DNA of 64,000 nt from assembly GCA_020091685.1 (NCBI GenBank), contig CM034600.1, positions 33,539,683-33,603,682 on the forward strand, given 5' to 3'. The notes beneath the pieces are model-generated. The model saw only the letters and a program-made list of their open reading frames with translations, searched no databases and was not told the DNA's origin. This document shows, piece by piece, positions 38,370 through 51,031 of the stretch. A program made the position numbers and the translations under genes. The first letter of the stretch is position 1. Each line of letters starts with the position of its first letter. The stretch comes from Lutjanus erythropterus. Its lineage: Eukaryota > Chordata > Actinopteri > Lutjaniformes > Lutjanidae.

Positions 38370-39420
38370 GCGGTGTTTTGAGCTAAATGCTAATGTCAGT
38401 ATGCTTACATGTTCACAATGACAGTGCCGACATGCATGATGTTTAACAGGTAATTCATGTTCACCATCATAGTTTACTGTTTTAGCATGCTAATCTTTGC
38501 AAGAACTTAACGCAGCTGTAATCAGTATTTTCATAATAACAAAATCACTTGAAATTGTGACACAATTATCACAGAAATCTACAGCTCTGTAACTGCTGTC
38601 CAGCCTGCAGCTTTGCTGTTTTGGTTCACTGAACCTATAGTAACTGGCTGATTTTTCCACAGCAGTTTTTTCTGAAACTAGTTTAAATAGAGTAATATAA
38701 AGCTGCTATGGCGAGCAGCCCCCTCTATTGGCCAAAAGAAGCACAGCATGACTGAGACAACCGCTAAGCTCTGTTGCACAGTCTCTCTTGCCATGTAAAA
38801 TATTATTTCACTTTTTTAACAAGCAGTAAAAAAAAATGGGTATATTTCTGGGGGCAGCTTTGGCTGAGGACAGGCCACCAAAAACATGGACTGTCCCAGG
38901 AAAATAGGGACATGTGGTGTTACCTCACCCTACAGGAGGAGCAACCAAAAACAGAGCAAAAAGAGAGTAAATATCGGGTTTACATTTGTCACATGGCCAA
39001 AACACAACAAATTAATGACACCAGTGCTCTATAACTGCTGGATGTCTAAGTGAGTAACTGAAAGGTGATGATATGTCAGTGTTGGGTTCACAACTTGTTT
39101 GTGTTGCCCCCAACTGGCCAAAAAACAGTTACTGCAGGGTTAACACAAAATGCAGCTGCAGCTGAAGGGAATAAAAGTCTTTTAAGGTATTTGGTCATGA
39201 ACCAAGTTGGACAAATAAAATTTCTGACCTAGATGAAACATCAGGGGATCAACAGAGTTATTGCAACTCATCCTGTTGGGAACAGAAATGTCTGCACCAA
39301 ATTTCACGGCAATCCATCCAACAGTTGTTGAGACATTTCCATTGAAACCACAAATGTCTTGCGGTGGCGCAAGAGGAATCGCTACACTATATTGTCTGGG
39401 AACCATGAAATGTCTATACC
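38370..39420 (+). repeat. Split copy of the 11.93-12.26 kb repeat
   Basis: The left part (38370-38500: GAGCTAAATGCTAATGTCAG, ACAATGACAGTGCCGACATG) and right part (39183-39370: AAGGTATTTGGTCATGAACC, AAATTTCACGGCAATCCATC) are modules that belong together in this repeat type. They are separated here by about 680 bp of unrelated sequence, which suggests a later insertion. Confidence 0.5.
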
Positions 39421-42400
39421 AAGTTTTGTAACAGTCTGTACAGTAAATGCAGAGGAAAAAATGAAACTGTAAAGAAGTGATCTGTACAAAATGTCCTGGC
39501 AATCCACCTTCAAGTTACTGCAACATTTAAGTCCGGACCAAAACCGTGGGCGAACCAACCGGCAGTGCCATCCCTAGAGCGCAGTGGTTTGTGGAGTGAG
39601 AGCATGAACTGCACTGTCATGTAATATTGCAATAACATTATTTTAATGACATAATACAACCACACCAGTGGGATATCACCATTCATTCACCCACCAGTCC
39701 CTGAACCTCGCCACCTATTGTCCCGTTAACACCACTCAGTGTGACTCTTCGGCTGCCAGCTGAGACCTTGAAAACAAAGAAGCAATCATGGCGAAAACCT
39801 CAAACAAGTAAAGACAGTCAGCAACCAAAATTGCACACCACTTCCCCCAAATTAACAACAGGCAGATTGTTTAAATTAAAAGTATCCTAAAGGTTTCAAA
39901 GGTCAGACAGGAGATACAGATCCAGATACCTCTGGTATGAAGTCACCTCTTTTCTCTCCACGGGTTAGACAGAAAACATTCACATGAGGTTACCCACTGC
40001 TTGTTGTTGAGAGGCTATGTAAGCATATAGATATTCAAACTTCCACCTCGAGGAAAGCTGGGCACAGAGCCAGCAGCTTAGCTAATGGGATGGTTTTTAT
40101 TACAGGACTGAAGGGAAGCAAGAACATGTAACATTTAAAAAAAAAAACCACAAAGAAACATGCACATGAACAGATACTACAGTAACTTCCAGGGTATATG
40201 GTGTTTTAGACTTGTTGTTCAGGAACTTGGATGTAGCGATGACGAACATGTCCTTGGGGACCAGCAGGCAGAGCAAGACACACCATATTTCATACAGCTG
40301 TGGACACACAGCTGTTTTTTCTGGTTCTGCTGGGAGTCACACTGCCGTGCTGCCATGCTTTGCTTTCCTTCAGTTTACTTTTTCGCTTGTTCTGGTGGTG
40401 CCATCTTATACCCAGAGCTCGATGACATAATAGAAATCTTTTGATTTTTGGCTTCGGTGTGTTCTTGCTCATTCAAACCTGGACCAACTGTTGCAAATGA
40501 ATCATACGCACCCTTTTATTTGGTTAACTTGGACACAAAACACAATTCTAGAGGTGTTAATGATGATTTATCATTTTTTATACAAGATATCATCAAGTAA
40601 TACCTTGGGGTGGCCAGTTTTCATCAGGACAGAGTTGTCCCTGTAATATCTGTCATGGAAATGATTTCTAAGCATCTATATGTTACTGGTCCCAGCTAAG
40701 AAATTTGGGATATTCTATTGATTAATCCTGCTTCTTGCTGGCCATTTAAATTTCAATTTGTGAAATTCTTAATAATTTAACCAGTGAGCCTAATCTGAGC
40801 AGTTGCTTAATGATTACAAGGACAAAAAACAAGACAAGGCTGCGGTCTTGAGAATCAAGAAAAGAGGGTTAGATGTCATAATTCAAGGACCTAAAGCATA
40901 AACTCTACCACTTGTCTGAAACAACAATCTGGCAAAGAGCAGAGGGAAGAGCTGTAGTTTTATACTGCAGGGTTCATTGGTTGATGGGTCTCAGGTGCGA
41001 GGCAGGGCGCAGGTGAGTTGGATGAGCTGCAATCAGGAAGCCAGGAGAGTGAGGGAGGTGCCACACCTACAGTTCTTCCAATTTCAGTGTGTTCATGAGC
41101 TTTTAAGTCATAATGTTTGAACAGTTTGAATTACAAGTGATTTTTCCCTGCACCAGTATGTTCCCACCACTAAAATATTGATTTACCTGACTTGATATCA
41201 GGGATATTGTTAATAAATAACTGTTCATCAACTCATATTGGTCACTTTCCGTAGACAACAGCAGTTACAACCTAATTCCAGATTGCAAATGACTGTACAT
41301 GTGAGCAAAAATTGATATGCAATTAATAAAATGTTATCAACCAAACATTTACTTTTGTCCATCAACAGACTCAAACTCAGTAAGTCATCTTACATAACAT
41401 AAAAATGCATCTCTGAATAACGGATACGATGGCGTAATGTATTAGAGACTATAAAAGAGAATTAAATTTTTGCATAGGCACCAAACATCCAGATAAACGT
41501 AGGGAGATAAATTGCTATTTCTGTGATGGATCCAAAGAGAAAGTCTGAGCAGCTATAGTTTGTATCGACCTTTACTGCCCTCATTGTTTTCTTCTTCCTG
41601 CTTGCAGAAGAATATTTGGACCGTCTCTCCTGAGCACACAGAATGAACTTTGTGTCGGGGGGTCTGGATTTCCCTCCTCAGTTCAGCCAGCATGTGAGCA
41701 GCAGGACAGACTAGTGAAAATACCATGAGCCAGTTTTATGAATAGTGCCATTTAAAAGGGATTGGTTTCGGTGAGGGCCTAATGATGCCATAGCGCTGGC
41801 GTCACAGAGCGAGAGGGAAAGAGGGAGCATTCTTTCCAGGCGCTGGAGCAGCACTTTCAGACGAGTAGACTGGAGTGAGGTGGTGTGGCAGCTTTCCATT
41901 TCACATACGTCACTCCTAATGCCCAGTTGCTCTCCGTGGCTCTGTCCAGTCACAACAGTAAAATGAAAGCCCAGATAAAGCCGGCGATTTAGCACATCTG
42001 TCACCAGCGCTCTGAGATGGCTGTGGGAGCCATTCTCTCCTCTTGATTATGATGTTTTCTTAATGTCTTCTCAAAATCTTTCCACAGTCTCGTGATGGGC
42101 TCCGTCATCAGCCCTGAAGATATCAGGCCCGGCTGACTTCTTCCGGCCATTGGGGAGGTAAAACAATGGAGAGCCAGAGGCCGGAAAGGTTAAACAGATG
42201 ATGCATAGTTCTCAGAGCTGTGGACTGCTGCCACAATTGTTCCAGAGGTTCCAGAGGTAATTTGTTTCTGCATGTTTGTGATGTTTGTTTACGTGTGTGT
42301 GGGCCCACTCTCAGACTTTTGGCCAGCTGAATTATGGCACACACACAAACAAACACACGCCGACTGGCACAGAGGAGAAGGGGAATTTTAATCAGGTAAC

Positions 42401-43771
42401 TTCAAGAGACAAAGGAGTCCTATTATGCTCATTTTCAGGTTCATGCTTTTATTCTGGGATTTGAACAGAATAAGTTTGCAAGCTTTAATGTTCAAAAAAG
42501 CACTCATGCTAGCCATTGCTGCTGCACATATATTCACCCTCCGTCTGAAACAAAGAAGCCTGTACTGCTCTGATTGGTCAGCTGTCTGCCCACTGTGATT
42601 CACTAGGTATTCAGTGGGTGGGACAGTCACCTATCTACAGGTGGTGCTACACCTTTTGTGACATCATAAGGATATGCAAAGCTGACTGGTGTTTTGAAAC
42701 ACACATGATGATCTTTTTTCATATTTTGGGGGTCTAAGAGACACTGGGACTGGATGAAAAACCATGAAAAAGAATATTTAAGAGCAAGAGTATAGCTAGC
42801 AGAGTGCAGCATGTTTCTTGTAAAAACAGCTATAGCCATTACAGGGAGGGTTATTGATTGACATTTATACTAGCCAGGAGCGCAAAATGCCATGCAGCAA
42901 GCGTCAGCGTGAAGTTGACTCTGCCCAAGAGCTCCCTGTGAACCCAGGCAGGACCGGGACCAAACACAGCATGGGACACCGGCGGGTGGCCAGATTTCGA
43001 CCACAGGGAACACAGTACCAAAGTGGAAACTAAGGAAGAAGGAAGTGACATTACATCTCTATAGAAAACTCTTTGGGGACAGCTCTGCTGAAGCCTGTGG
43101 TAGAAGCACACAAAAACCCCAATGACCTTGGATGAAGAAATGCCTCTGAAAAATGAAAGAACACACTTCAGAGAATAACGTACTGACTGATTTTTCATTT
43201 ATTTGCTCTTGGTGTCCAAATAGCATTGCACATTGCATCATAATTTTCAATAGAACTGGGAAGTCTGGAGCATAGAATGTTCTATAGTGATGTCATGTTC
43301 CTTCCTTCTTTTTCTTTGCCACAACACCACTTCCTAATGGGAACCGAGCAAATGAACTAGCTGATGCAGGGCAAAAAAAATGTCCAGATATAATACCAGT
43401 GAGGTCACAGTGGTGCCATTGGTGTTTTCTTCCTCTGCAGATGAGTAAGTGAAGTGTCTGAGTTATTTTTTGATAACAACCATGATTTTCTTGTTCCTAT
43501 ATAGTTAGGGAACAATTTACTCACTTGTAACTCCCAGTAGCTCAGTGCCGGTTTTGACCAAAGAAAGTGGCAAGTGCATGAAACTTTGCTCAGCTGATGC
43601 ACAGAGCAGGTTAAGACATCCTTACTGAGAAAAACTGAAGCAATTAGTGATAGTTAGCAGCAGTTAGTGGCTGGTTACTATAGCAGCAAGTAAGGCCATT
43701 TATCTGTCAGGAAAAATCAGCAAGTGTTGGGAAAAAAAATTGAGGGAAAATCTGAAAACCCTTCGCCGAAA
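39421..43771. other. Non-coding, with a repeat-poor stretch at 41.6-42.4 kb
   Basis: No supported gene. The stretch 41.58-42.40 kb is GC-richer, repeat-poor and interrupted in all frames. It is a candidate regulatory region only by that appearance. Other parts are AT-rich unique DNA. Confidence 0.45.
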
Positions 43772-44160
43772 ACTTATTAAAAATAAGTGTAAAAAGGCAC
43801 TTCAATGATTCTAGACTCCCAAGTATCAGAACATTGGTAGCAATTTACATAAAAGCCTGTCTATAAATGTGTTTTTAAAAGAGATTTAAAAGATGAGACT
43901 GATTTCGCTAGCTTAATTCCATCAAACAGGCTGTTCCAGAGAACAGGCATCCTAATAGCAGTCACCTTTAGTCCTGACCCTGGACTGTGGAACTACTAAA
44001 ATAGAAGAAGAAGAAGAAGAAGAAGAAGAAGAAGAAGAAGAAGAAGAAGAAGAAGAAGAAGAAGAGAAGAATAGAAGAAGACAGGTATTTCGACACTAAA
44101 GGCCAGAGGAAAAATGCATATTATGGGGTGAACTGTCCCTTTAATCATAATTTCACTGAA
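43772..44160. repeat. Interspersed repeat with a (GAA)n tract
   Basis: ACTTATTAAAAATAAGTGTA, AATGATTCTAGACTCCCAAG, CACCTTTAGTCCTGACCCTG, then about twenty GAA units (44004-44063), then GGCCAGAGGAAAAATGCATA and GGGGTGAACTGTCCCTTTAA. The same modules in the same order lie at 45.68-45.94 kb. No coding role: the minus-strand Leu-rich frame is translated simple sequence. Confidence 0.65.
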
Positions 44161-45288
44161 ACATATGTGATAACATAAATTTTCCACTTCATGGAAATTT
44201 TAAAAACAGACTGGTCAACACCAAAACAGCAGGGATATTTTAATGAGTGAGTCTAGCTCCAAAAACAGTGGCTCTTACAGTTCCCATAATGCAACACAAC
44301 AGCATATTTTGTTAGACCCTCCTGTACTGATAAATGTCTAAATCTCCAAAACTCTCCTCTCTCAGGTTTCTGTTATAAATTTGTATTCTTCATGCTAAAA
44401 ATTAGAAAAATAACCCACGATGATGTGTTGAACTTCTGTGTAAAATCAGTATAATAACAACATAATCTCCCTCTTTGAGATAATGGCAATCCTCACAATC
44501 ACTGGTGTGACTGTTATTTGTACCAGGGTTATCAGTATTTGGTTTGCTCTGCCAGTTGAAGGGAAGTGAAGGTCAGGGCAGCGAGCCTGCATCCTGCATC
44601 CCATCGCAGAGACCTCAGAGCTGTGTGGGCTACACTGGCAGAAGGCCGCTCACAAGAAGCCACTTCTGGCTCAGGCCAGTGGGGAATAGAGGGGAGACAT
44701 TGTGTCACTTTCCCCAGCTAGCAACTTCCTGCTATTGAAGAGAAGAGAGAGCAAATATTTGGGCTTCTGCAATCAGTTGTTGTACCCAATGAAAAGCCAA
44801 AGCCCCCCCTATGAGCTGTAAGATAACACAGTCAGTGCTGGAAAAGACGTTTCTGGCTGCTGCTGATCATTCTGAGGAATCAAAGCCAGGTCAGTCAGAG
44901 TGGAAAACTGGGTTGTGAAAGAAGCTGTTGTAATTTTAAACCACGCAAAAGATGAGCTGTGACTGGCTGTGTCTGTATCTCCACTGGTGCTGCAGTTCTG
45001 TGGCATGGATCGGATTTGAGCCTCAGATTTCAGAGGAACAACTGCAGTGAATGAACCCTGTATGACACAGATATGTGCATGTAGTGAGCATGTTGTGTGT
45101 AGGAGGAATGTACTGGGTTTGTGCTGCCATCTAGTGTTTAGAGGTTGCAGTGCACCCAGCAGACAGTCATTGTCATGACCTCCAGTGTCTGAATGAGGAC
45201 AAAGGCCAAAGAGTGATTCCATATTATGTACAGATTTTGGTCAATCACATTAGTTTGGATTCAATGAAATTAATGTTTCCTAAAACCC
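44161..45288. other. Non-coding, no gene seen
   Basis: A 137-codon minus-strand open frame (44809-45222) is present but has no family resemblance and no splice evidence. The rest is unique-looking. Confidence 0.45.
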
Positions 45289-45420
45289 ACGATGACAGCC
45301 TCAAATGTTTGTTTGTTTTGTCCACAACCCAAAGAACTTACTGTCATTGAGGAATAAGGAAACCAGAAGAAACTCACATTTGAGAAGCTGAAATCAATGA
45401 TTTTTTTCAGTTCCATTATA
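45289..45420. repeat. Fragment of a hAT-like repeat
   Basis: GACAGCCTCAAATGTTTGTT, TTTTGTCCACAACCCAAAG and ACTCACATTTGAGAAGCTGA are modules, in reverse orientation, of the element seen more completely at 59.64-59.99 kb. Confidence 0.5.
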
Positions 45421-45431
45421 TTTCAGAGAGG

Positions 45432-45940
45432 AATAATAATAACTTTATGCGTATAGCACTTTTCTAAAAACAAAGTTTACAGAATTTTACATAAAATAAA
45501 ATACCCACCCAGAAAATACCCAGATAATAAAGTAATGGTAAAAAATTATTGTACAAGATAAAGTAATAAATTAAGTAAGCACATATAGAACTAAATACCC
45601 ACAAACAAATACTGATACTACTACTACTACTACTACTACTAGTGATACTACTTAGAGCAGACCAAAATTTTACAAAAAAGTGTGTCAAAAACGTATTAAA
45701 AATAAGAGTTAAGATAAAAACGAGCAATAACAAAAGGCATTTAAATGATTCTAGGCTCCCAGGTATCACCTTTAGTCCTGAGACTGGACTGTAGGACAAC
45801 TAAGTAGAAAAAAAACAGAAGAAGAAGAAGAAGAAGAAGAAAAGAGGACAGATATCTCAGCACTGCAGCCCAGAGGAAAAAATGTGTATTTTTTATTTTA
45901 GGGTGAACTGTCCCTTTAAATATAATTTCATTGAAACCAA
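45432..45940. repeat. Interspersed repeat, second local copy with (GAA)n
   Basis: It starts AATAATAATAACTTTATGCG and GTATAGCACTTTTC, as at 2.4 kb. It includes a (CTA)n tract near 45615-45640, ATGATTCTAGGCTCCCAGGT and CACCTTTAGTCCTGAGACTG. A shorter (GAA)n of about seven units follows near 45820, and it ends GGGTGAACTGTCCCTTTAAA. It is a paralogous copy of 43.77-44.16 kb. Confidence 0.6.
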
Positions 45941-47423
45941 TTTCTGCTCAGATTGTTATCAAGGAAAAAATATTAGAACCAAAGCTTCCCCTGTTATAGT
46001 ACTGAGAGCAGTAAGTCACAAAAATAGATCATCATGGGAGATTTTGTAAATAAATGATACAAATCACGTCCATATGACGCCAAATCAAGGCAAAACATCA
46101 TCAATGACAGCATGTCATTTTTAAATCCTGTGATCATGTTAAATAAAGATTTATTATTTAATAAAAGCAACACAACACACCAACACTTAATCCTTTTTAA
46201 AATGAGTGTTTTATTGTTTTTATTTTTGTATAAAAAACCTTTTTGTCCACTTTAGGCAACAGTTAGCATGAGAGTAGTTCTCACAGCTTTTTAGATGAAG
46301 TCTAAACTTATCAGTCTTTTTTTTTTCAACAATCAGTCACACACCCCCTCGCACACAGAGAAACACACAATCACAGAGTGTAGTGGAGTTGATTCGACGC
46401 AGTGGTCCCAAACCTAAAGTCTATTAGTAGAAAGCCAAGGACGAAAGCTCAACAATAGGCAGCTTGTAATCATCATCACTTCAAAGATGGCACTATGTCA
46501 AGGCAAGTCACGCGAACACAGAGGGCCACAATAAATCTACAGCCTCACAATAACTACAGGAGACCGCTTTGTTAGAGTCTGATGGATGAAAGCATCATTT
46601 AATTAGGTTTGAAACCACTGCTTTGGTGCAACTCTTAAGTAGATTTATATTAAGACGATTAAAAAAAAAGGCAAAGAAATACATCAGACATCTCATACAC
46701 AGCAGCACATCCTGTGTTGCCAAAAGCAACAGCTGTAATCGTAGGCAACAAAACAAAGGACTGATTTTGTGTAAGGAGAGTCGGCACACTTACGCAGATC
46801 AGTATTAATCAGACGGAGCTTAAAAAAGACATTTAAAGACCAGAAATGTTATACGATTGCATTTACATACTCGATGACAAACAACCTCATTCCAAAAAAA
46901 TCGCCACGTTTAATGATTTGCAGTGCAGTAGCTATTGCGTTCCTACGAGAGGCTCTCCAACACTTCCTCTTGCGTCAGTCATCAAGAAACATCTCCGTGA
47001 AATCATATTTCTCATGATGGTCGGGAGAAAAATCAGTGAAATGTAAATCTATAGCGTCAGCACCTTTCAGGAATAAAATATGTATCCTCACTAATATACT
47101 CCCCCCCCGCCCCCCTTCTCATAATACAGTACATAACACATGTGCATGCACACACAGATGCACGCACACAACTGTCTCTCTTGTGTACACGCACATGTAA
47201 AGTCAGCACACGCACTCTCCACATACACTCTCTCCACACACACACACTGTACAGATTGAACATAACATATACAAATTCAGGTTGTTGTCAATCTGCTTCA
47301 TAAATTAGTAACATCACATCATTTTGTTTAACCACTGTCAACAGTTTTCTTTGACTCCTGCTAATGCTATTTTTCTCATATGAAATTTGATCCAGACTCC
47401 TCTCCTCCTCACAGTTTGAGTCA
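45941..47423. other. Repeat-poor sequence, possible distal csrnp2 3'UTR
   Basis: On the minus strand two AATAAA hexamers occur close together (46224-46219 and 46215-46210). The sequence from there to 47.42 kb has few recognised repeats apart from (CA)-rich stretches near 47140-47250. No coding frame is supported. That it belongs to the csrnp2 transcript is an inference from strand, position and the signals. Confidence 0.25.
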
Positions 47424-47427
47424 TTAA

Positions 47428-48560
47428 AGGTCCAGTGTGTAGGATTTCAGGGATCTATTGGCAGAATATGGCAGGAATGGAAGCTAATATTCCTAAGTGT
47501 GTTTTATTAGTGAATAATCAACTGAAAATGCAGTAATGCGCCCTTTACATTGATAAGGATGTTAAGCAATACCTCCATTAGAGGGCGCCACCCAGAGTCA
47601 AAAGTCACCCCGAAGAAGATGGACACAGGATGAGGTTTTAATAATGTACCTCGTGAGAAAGAGGCGAAAGCGGAGGTTGTAGATGGCGCTGGTCTGTGCA
47701 CCGCCAATCACACGTGACATGCCTCACGCTCTGTGGTACACACCAAACGCACCCTTCCAGTCTGGCGGTCTATTTAAACTGCTAAAACCTCCCATCTCTC
47801 CCTCTGCCTGTCACGGCCGTTGCCGCCTTGCATCAGCGTCACTGCCTGCTCATTCAGCCCCGCCACCACCCCAGCATCCGCCTGCAGGCTCCAACAGGGG
47901 GTCCAAGATACATCACTCCTCAGTATCTCTATCCAAACATAATCTGTGAGGAGTGATGAGGTCGGAGCCTAGACGCCAAACCCTAACCATGTTCTGCTGC
48001 TGCAATAAACATTTTAAAATGTGAGTTGTCCCACTGAATTGAAATTGCGATATAACTTGCAATACTGGAGAGAGCAACCGTTTTTAAATTATTCTCATTT
48101 TCACTGAAAAACCAAAAAAAATATTCAAATAAAAATAATTATGGTTTGATCTGGACCAAACAAAGATGATCTCTTACGTTTGTAGTACGTACTGTAGGCC
48201 AGGACATATTTTACACACAAATTTCAATTAATTGTTCAGCCCTACTTAACAATGATCAATTCTTGTCAAAAAGGTCAGAAATACAACCAGTAAAGAAGTA
48301 ACTAATTTTAGGCAGAATCAACCTGGGGGTAGGTGAAATAGCAGAGTCCTTGATTGGCTCTTTTTGTCTGAGCTGGAGATACTGTTTGAACACAGTAACA
48401 GCTTTCTTGAAGGGACAGCAGGAGTCTTTCCTTCACTACGTCCAGATGTGCTCTATGATGACAGTCGATTGTTCTATGGAAGCCCTTGCGGCTGGTATGG
48501 CATCGGCATTTGGTTGCGATCAACGCCACTAGACGCCACTAAATCCTACACACTGGTCCT
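47428..48560. mobile_element. TTAA-flanked MITE (piggyBac-like)
   Basis: The left terminus AGGTCCAGTGTGTAGGATTT and right terminus AAATCCTACACACTGGTCCT are inverted repeats matching at 19 of 20 positions. TTAA flanks both (47424-47427 and 48561-48564), as expected of piggyBac-type target duplication. It is about 1.13 kb long, with no transposase frame recognised, so it is non-autonomous. A partial relative starts at 38.06 kb. Confidence 0.8.
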
Positions 48561-48564
48561 TTAA

Positions 48565-49472
48565 AAGAGGAGAAGACTGGGAAGGGAAGATGTATTCTGG
48601 CAATTCATCATGACGTGACATGACTGACTACATGGCGTTACAGTGTAGCAGTATGAAAGAAATAACATTTCCTTTCATTCCCCAAAAAAAACAAAATAAA
48701 CAAAGACTGTAAGGACTTCAAACCAACAGTATCTAATCCACAAAAGACACAGTACTCAAAGAAATAATAAGTAATATCATAGGCATTGTAACTACAGGTA
48801 AACTAGGTTTTCTGTTGACAAACCGACTGCATTTGCATGAGCAGCCCAAGGTGAGCAAGAGCAACAGCTAAGGCCAGTGCCAGTCTGCTGCTCAGTGTTG
48901 GTTTACCTTCATAACAGCAGAGCCCTCAGTTCACAATGTGCATACAGATCCAAAAAAAAAAAAAAAAAAAAAAAAAGCAGCAACCTCGGCTCTGTCTTTG
49001 CACTTTGCAAATGCATATACAGTACACAAAAACAAGTATTTCCAGGATTATTAGGTCTATTTTCAGCGGAGGATACTATCAGAGGCCTTCATTTGGCTTG
49101 GCTACAGCACACGTTTGCTGTAATGGAAAGTGAGCCGGTAAGTATCTAAATACACCAGCTCGTGTTTAGTGTTGATAGCTTAATACATCACCAAACAAAA
49201 GGCTTATGTCAGCATTCACACATTGTGTTTTCTGTTCGCTGCGTTGGAAATTAACAAAGCACTACTCGCTGCACTTTCTCATCGACAAATGACTCCTACG
49301 CACACAAGTGTTTTCATGTTTTTTCCATTAAGGCCGCATTCATCACCCCCAGCAGAATTACCTACAATGTTGCCTTGTAACTGCATCCGCATCACTTCTG
49401 GGGGAGTGATCTGTATGTGCTCTCAGCACCCCCCCTCCCTCCCTCATGTGTTGCACTACTCAATTCTCCACA
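48565..49472. other. Non-coding, contains a poly(A) tract
   Basis: A poly(A) run of about 25 lies at 48952-48976. No gene was recognised. Confidence 0.5.
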
Positions 49473-50010
49473 TAGGGTGACCAGACGTCCGGAAAGATTC
49501 AGGACAGCGCCGAATTACAAGCAAGTCGTCCCAAATCCTGAATCACTTTTACCCCATTTACACCTTTTATTAAAATGGGATCTGTATCTAAATAAGTTAT
49601 CCAGATAAGGAAGAACGCATGTTAATACAAGGTTTAAGTGATCCAGATGTGAGCAGATCTGCCTGACCACATCTGGAGGTAGTTTGGATCTGCATTCAAA
49701 TTTTAGGTAGATGTAAACGGATGGATAACTTATCAGACCACATTTTAATAACAGGTGTAAATGGGTAACAATGGGATCTGTTTCTGGATGCATTATCCAG
49801 ATTTTCTGCAGATTGCTTTTACACCTACTTATGATCTGAACACCATGCAAACCAGACTACGTCCAGATGTGGTCTGGCAGATCTGACCACATTCCGATCA
49901 TTTACACCTTGCATTAACGTTGCATTTCTTCTTATCTGGAGAATGTATCCGGATACAGATCACGTTTTAACACCAGGTGTAAATGAGGTGTTTTCACCAC
50001 CATTTTCATT
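49473..50010. repeat. Interspersed repeat with internal ATCCAGAT/ACACC units
   Basis: It opens ATAGGGTGACCAGACGTCCG, then repeated blocks such as TTACACCTTTTATTAAAATG, GTTATCCAGATAAGG, TCCAGATGTGAGCAGATCTG and ACACCAGGTGTAAATGAGG, many occurring in both orientations. This looks like one or two overlapping DNA repeats with internal inverted structure. No coding role. Confidence 0.5.
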
Positions 50011-50800
50011 TGGCTGTCATAAAATACAGATTGTGGATGTCATTCAACCAGGTTAAACCAGGCTTCAGTTTTTCAAAACCTTTCATCTAGATCAGAGTTA
50101 TCCAGTTTGTGCAATACCTTTTATGCTGTCTCAGATAAAAACTGATTTTCCATTACTGAATTATTGAAAAATTCTGATCCAGATACCACAAGACCAGGAT
50201 TACAGAATCCCCACAGTTTGGGAACCACTGGTTTACAGGTAGGTAGTTCAGGCATGCATTTGCTTCTGAGAGGAGAGGCTGAATGATGCTGCCATTGCAC
50301 TTTGGAAAAAAGATCTGTGAAATTCTTGCTTTTGCACCTACACATTTTCCAAACATTTTGCAGTTTTTTGAGGGGGTTCTAACTGAAAATATTGGTTTAT
50401 TGGTTTGGCATGATCTGTGTGACTTTAACATGCAAGCACTGAATAAAAGAATCATTAATACGTGCCTTACATATTTCTAAATCCACCTGATCTTTAACGT
50501 AAAAACTATCTAATCTGCACGTTAGAGTTTTGAAATACTGCAAAACAACATTTGATCTGGGTTCTGCGCAGGATTGGATAACCGAATCTGTACCTGAATT
50601 TTGCAGGATCAGGGTCACATCTCCTCGTTTTGAAATACTCACATTTTGAGATTTAATCCTATCTGGATAATTCTGATCAAGATTAAAGGTTTTGAAATAT
50701 TGTGATACTTGTGATAAAAAATATCTATGATAATCTCATCTGCTGACACACCTGTCACCTGTGCCAGGACACTGATCTTCATAATAACAAATGATGTTAA
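50011..50800. other. Non-coding, partly repeat-derived
   Basis: Scattered TTTTGAAATA and CTGATC motifs occur in both orientations, and no family was assigned. If the csrnp2 transcript uses the proximal poly(A) signal this stretch is intergenic. Confidence 0.4.
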
Positions 50801-51031
50801 ATTATTTTATTTTAATCCCTCTGACCTGAGACGGCCACCCCCACCTCCCTGTCCTGAATCTGACCCAGACCCTCTGGTCACCCTGCTACCTCCACATAAT
50901 TCACTGACAGTCACTACAAGAGATGCAACCTGTAATCATTCTTGATGATAGTAGTAATAAATGTTGTGAAATGTGTAATTTTTTCATCTTAGATGAAGCT
51001 ATTGTGCAAAATATCTGCAGAGAAGCTAGAA
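50801..51031 (-). other. csrnp2: csrnp2 proximal 3'UTR with a candidate poly(A) signal
   Basis: This sequence directly follows the csrnp2 stop codon (51034..51032) on the minus strand. An AATAAA hexamer is at 50811..50806, about 220 nt after the stop, so a short 3'UTR isoform is possible. Distal signals near 46.21 kb would allow a much longer one. Confidence 0.4.

Noticed and set aside
43996..44187. A Leu-rich minus-strand frame that looks like a membrane segment.
   Set aside because: It is the translation of the (GAA)n tract on the opposite strand.
44809..45222. A 137-codon minus-strand open frame.
   Set aside because: No recognised motif, no flanking splice signals that would fit a known gene, and a composition typical of random translation.
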